Below are positions 4,031-6,724 of a stretch of 6,724 nt of DNA, in pieces. The stretch comes from Caulobacteraceae bacterium (GTDB lineage: Bacteria > Pseudomonadota > Alphaproteobacteria > Caulobacterales > Caulobacteraceae). The position numbers and the translations under genes were made by a program. Location of the stretch: the NCBI GenBank assembly GCA_030151985.1, contig JASLDZ010000380.1:1-6724 (forward strand). Reading direction: 5' to 3'. Position 1 is the first letter of the stretch, and every line of letters starts with the position of its first letter. The notes beneath the pieces were generated by a model, which was not told the DNA's origin, ran no database searches, and was given only the letters and a program-made list of their open reading frames with translations.

Positions 4031-6724
4031 ATGCCCAAGCGCACCGACCTCAAGTCCATCCTGATCATCGGCGCCGGGCCCATCGTGATCGGGCAGGCGT
4101 GCGAGTTCGACTACTCGGGCGTGCAGGCGTGCAAGGCGCTTCGGGCCGAGGGCTACCGGATCGTGCTGGTCAACTCCAACCCGGCCACGATCATGACCGA
4201 CCCGGAGGTGGCCGACGCCACCTACGTCGAACCGATCACGCCCGAGATCGTCGCCAAGATCATCGAGAAGGAGCGGCCCGACGCGCTCCTCCCCACCATG
4301 GGCGGCCAGACGGCGCTGAACACCGCGCTCGCTCTGGAGCGGGACGGGGTGCTGGCGAAGTTCGGCGTCGAGATGATCGGGGCCAAGGCCGAGGTGATCG
4401 ACAAGGCCGAGGACCGGCAGAAGTTCCGCGACGCGATGGACAAGCTGGGACTCGAGAGTCCCAAGTCCCGCGCCGTCCACACGCTGGAGGACGGGATCGC
4501 GGCGATCGAGTTCGTCGGCCTGCCCGCGGTGATCCGCCCCTCGTTTACGCTGGCCGGCACCGGCGGCGGCATCGCCTACAACATGGAAGAGGTGCGCGAG
4601 ATCGTGGAGCGCGGCCTCGACCTCTCGCCCACCACCGAGGTGCTGATCGAGGAGAGCGTGCTCGGCTGGAAGGAGTACGAGATGGAGGTGGTGCGCGACC
4701 GCGCCGACAACTGCATCATCGTCTGCTCCATCGAGAACGTGGACCCGATGGGGGTGCACACCGGCGACTCCATCACCGTCGCGCCCGGGCTGACGCTGAC
4801 CGACAAGGAATACCAGTGGATGCGGTCGGCCTCGATCGCGGTGCTCCGTGAGATCGGGGTGGAGACGGGCGGGTCCAACGTGCAGTTCGCCGTGAACCCC
4901 GCCGACGGGCGGATGGTGGTGATCGAGATGAATCCGCGGGTGTCGCGGTCGTCGGCGCTGGCGTCCAAGGCCACGGGCTTCCCGATCGCCAAGGTCGCCG
5001 CGCGCCTGGCGGTGGGCTACACCCTGGACGAGCTCGACAACGACATCACCGGCGCGACGCCCGCCGCCTTCGAGCCGACCATCGACTACGTGGTCACCAA
5101 GATCCCCCGCTTCGCCTTCGAGAAGTACCCGGGCGCCGAGCCCTACCTCACCACCAGCATGAAGAGCGTCGGCGAGGTGATGGCCATGGGCCGCACCTTC
5201 GCCGAATCCGTGCAGAAGGCCCTGCGCGGGCTGGAGACGGGGCTGACCGGCTTCGACGAGGTGTGGATCGAGGGGGCGGACGATTCCGATACCGGCAAGA
5301 GCGCCGTCATCCGCCGCCTGGGCCAGCCCACGCCGGACCGGCTGCTGGTGATCGCCCAGGCCTTCCGCCACGGGCTGAGTGTGGAGGAGATCGCGGCGGC
5401 GTGTTCGTACGAGCCGTGGTTCCTGCGCCAGATCGCGGAGATCGTGCGCGCGGAAGGGCGCGTGCGTGCGGGGGTGCTGGCTGCCTCTCTCACCCCGCGC
5501 AGCGGGGGGAGTACCGCCGCAGGCGGGGAGGGGGGCGTCGCGGGCGCGGCCCCCTCCACCGCTTCGCGGTCCCCCGCCCCCGTGAACGGGGGAGGAGAAG
5601 ATGCGGCCGAGCTGCGGCGGCTGAAGGCGATGGGGTTCTCGGACGCGCGCTTGGCGAAGCTCGCGGGGGTGAGCGAGCGGGAGGTGCGCGCCGCCCGCCA
5701 CGCCCTCGGCGTGCGCCCCGTGTTCAAGCGCGTGGACACCTGCGCGGCGGAGTTCGCGGCCAAGACGCCGTACATGTACTCCACCTACGAGACCGGCGCG
5801 TTCGGCCAGCCGGCGCAGGACGAGGCCGAGCCCACAGCCGCAAAGAAAGCCATCATTCTCGGCGGCGGCCCCAACCGCATCGGGCAGGGCATCGAGTTCG
5901 ACTACTGCTGCTGCCACGCCGCCTTCGCGCTCGCCGAGATCGGCGTCGAGTCGATCATGGTCAACTGCAACCCGGAAACCGTCTCCACCGACTACGACAC
6001 CTCCGACCGCCTCTACTTCGAGCCCCTGACCGCGGAGGACGTGCTGGAGCTGATCGCGGTCGAGCAGTCGAAGGGCGAGCTGATCGGCGTCATCGTGCAG
6101 TTCGGCGGCCAGACGCCGCTGAAGCTCGCGCAGGCGCTGCAGGACGCGGGCGTTCCGATCCTCGGCACCTCGCCCGACGCCATCGACCTCGCCGAGGACC
6201 GTGAGCGGTTCCAGCAGCTCCTGCACAAGATCGGCCTGCGCCAGCCCGTCAACGCCATCGCCCGCAGCGACGCCGAAGCCAAGGAAGCCGCGCACAAGGT
6301 CGGCTACCCCGTGGTGATCCGCCCCTCCTACGTGCTGGGCGGCCGCGCCATGGAGATCGTGCGCGACGACGAGGGGCTGGACCGCTACGTCACCCACGCC
6401 GTGCAGGTGTCGGGCGATAGCCCCGTGCTGATCGACCAGTACCTCTCCCGCGCCACCGAGGTGGACGTGGACGCGCTCTGCGACGGAGAGACCGTGTTCG
6501 TCGCGGGCGTGATGGAGCACATCGAGGAGGCCGGCGTGCACTCGGGCGACAGCGCCTGCTCGCTGCCGCCCTTCTCGCTCCGCCCCGAAACGATCGCGGA
6601 GCTGAAGCGTCAGACGGAGGCGATGGCCTTCGCGCTCGGCGTGCGCGGCCTGATGAACGTGCAGTTCGCCATCGAGGAGCCGCACTCGGCCGAGCCCCGC
6701 ATCTTCGTGCTGGAGGTGAACCCC
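4031..6724 (+). CDS. carB: Carbamoyl-phosphate synthase large subunit CarB, 3' end beyond window, with in-frame insert
   Basis: Makes carbamoyl phosphate from bicarbonate, ammonia delivered by CarA and two ATP. The frame is open for 898 codons to the window edge (E. coli CarB: 1073). The first ATP-grasp half keeps E. coli numbering: Arg129, Arg169, Glu215, Glu299, Asn301 and Arg303 fall at the same residues, and GGQTALN is at 91-97. The oligomerization domain (about 400-590) contains an extra low-complexity stretch at about 485-523. The second half starts with GGGPNRIGQGIEFDYCC and continues through IRPSYVLGGRAMEIV and HSGDSACSLP to FVLEVNP at the edge. The rest of the second synthetase half and the C-terminal allosteric MGS-like domain are missing only because the window ends. 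It starts MPKRTDLKSILIIGAGPIVIG, the usual N-terminus, with GAGGA upstream. It lies about 2.4 kb from carA instead of next to it. Confidence 0.98.
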   Translation, partial: MPKRTDLKSILIIGAGPIVIGQACEFDYSGVQACKALRAEGYRIVLVNSNPATIMTDPEVADATYVEPITPEIVAKIIEKERPDALLPTMGGQTALNTALALERDGVLAKFGVEMIGAKAEVIDKAEDRQKFRDAMDKLGLESPKSRAVHTLEDGIAAIEFVGLPAVIRPSFTLAGTGGGIAYNMEEVREIVERGLDLSPTTEVLIEESVLGWKEYEMEVVRDRADNCIIVCSIENVDPMGVHTGDSITVAPGLTLTDKEYQWMRSASIAVLREIGVETGGSNVQFAVNPADGRMVVIEMNPRVSRSSALASKATGFPIAKVAARLAVGYTLDELDNDITGATPAAFEPTIDYVVTKIPRFAFEKYPGAEPYLTTSMKSVGEVMAMGRTFAESVQKALRGLETGLTGFDEVWIEGADDSDTGKSAVIRRLGQPTPDRLLVIAQAFRHGLSVEEIAAACSYEPWFLRQIAEIVRAEGRVRAGVLAASLTPRSGGSTAAGGEGGVAGAAPSTASRSPAPVNGGGEDAAELRRLKAMGFSDARLAKLAGVSEREVRAARHALGVRPVFKRVDTCAAEFAAKTPYMYSTYETGAFGQPAQDEAEPTAAKKAIILGGGPNRIGQGIEFDYCCCHAAFALAEIGVESIMVNCNPETVSTDYDTSDRLYFEPLTAEDVLELIAVEQSKGELIGVIVQFGGQTPLKLAQALQDAGVPILGTSPDAIDLAEDRERFQQLLHKIGLRQPVNAIARSDAEAKEAAHKVGYPVVIRPSYVLGGRAMEIVRDDEGLDRYVTHAVQVSGDSPVLIDQYLSRATEVDVDALCDGETVFVAGVMEHIEEAGVHSGDSACSLPPFSLRPETIAELKRQTEAMAFALGVRGLMNVQFAIEEPHSAEPRIFVLEVNP
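5484..5600. repeat. Palindromic mosaic repeat element inserted in frame within carB
   Basis: About 117 bases form a run of hairpins. CCCCGC/GCGGGG lies at 5493-5507 (loop GCA) and CCGCC/GGCGG at 5514-5526 (loop GCA again). GGAGGGGG (5527-5534) pairs with CCCCCTCC (5550-5557). ACCGC/GCGGT lies at 5558-5570 (loop TTC) and CCCCCGT/ACGGGGG at 5577-5592. No other part of carB shows this. Translated, it gives about 39 residues (485-523) dominated by Gly, Ala, Ser and Pro with few charges. E. coli CarB has only a short linker at this point, and the protein is about 37 residues longer there. Codons such as AGT, GCA, GGG and GGA are unlike the neighbouring gene. The pattern resembles dispersed repeats I recall from Caulobacterales and Sphingomonadales. 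Exact ends are uncertain by several bases. No second copy is seen in the window. Confidence 0.75.

Noticed and set aside
5484..5600. CRISPR array or tandem repeat in carB
   Set aside because: The hairpins differ in sequence and spacing; there is no repeated unit with spacers.
5461..5630. Frameshift or pseudogenization of carB
   Set aside because: Codon-by-codon reading through the repeat stays open, and conserved CarB sequence resumes in the same frame on the far side.
3947..6685. A 912-codon open frame antisense to carB
   Set aside because: Long antisense frames are expected opposite GC-rich genes. Its translation is His/Arg/Gly/Asp-rich without recognisable domains, and the plus strand is unmistakably carB.

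Overview
The window is very GC-rich DNA with strong G/C preference at third codon positions. The proteins look alphaproteobacterial: CarA and CarB have the form usual in that class, and an ECF sigma / RskA-type anti-sigma / fasciclin module sits beside them. The mosaic of short GC hairpins inside carB resembles, from memory, dispersed palindromic repeats of Caulobacterales and Sphingomonadales. That points to one of those orders but does not settle it.

Layout from left to right. Bases 1-257 hold the 5' part of a small TM2-domain membrane protein gene on the minus strand, cut by the window edge. A divergent intergenic region (258-459) carries a good promoter candidate for carA and, within the carA leader, a hairpin followed by five T that looks like an intrinsic terminator or attenuator. 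carA (460-1662, plus) encodes the glutaminase subunit of carbamoyl-phosphate synthetase. It converges on a minus-strand cluster of three genes: an ECF sigma factor (3845 to 3252), its membrane-spanning RskA-like anti-sigma factor (3255 to 2434, start overlapping the sigma stop as ATGA) and a secreted fasciclin (FAS1) protein (2336 to 1806). After a second divergent intergenic region, carB (4031 to beyond 6724, plus) encodes the synthetase subunit; about 898 codons are present and the allosteric domain lies off the window.

How the genes work together. CarA and CarB form one enzyme making carbamoyl phosphate from glutamine, bicarbonate and ATP for pyrimidine and arginine synthesis. Their genes are split here by the unrelated envelope-signalling cluster, which has the same composition as mycobacterial SigK-RskA-MPT70/MPT83. 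A shared 9-mer lies at nearly the same distance upstream of the sigma gene and the fasciclin gene, with a similar downstream element. It may be the sigma factor's own promoter motif, giving autoregulation plus a dedicated target.

The most unusual observation is inside carB. About 117 bases (roughly 5484-5600) form consecutive short hairpins and are translated in frame as a Gly/Ala/Ser/Pro-rich stretch of about 39 residues. It falls in the CarB oligomerization domain where E. coli CarB has only a short linker. This looks like a dispersed palindromic element that has invaded an essential gene without breaking its frame, comparable in kind to the Rickettsia palindromic elements.
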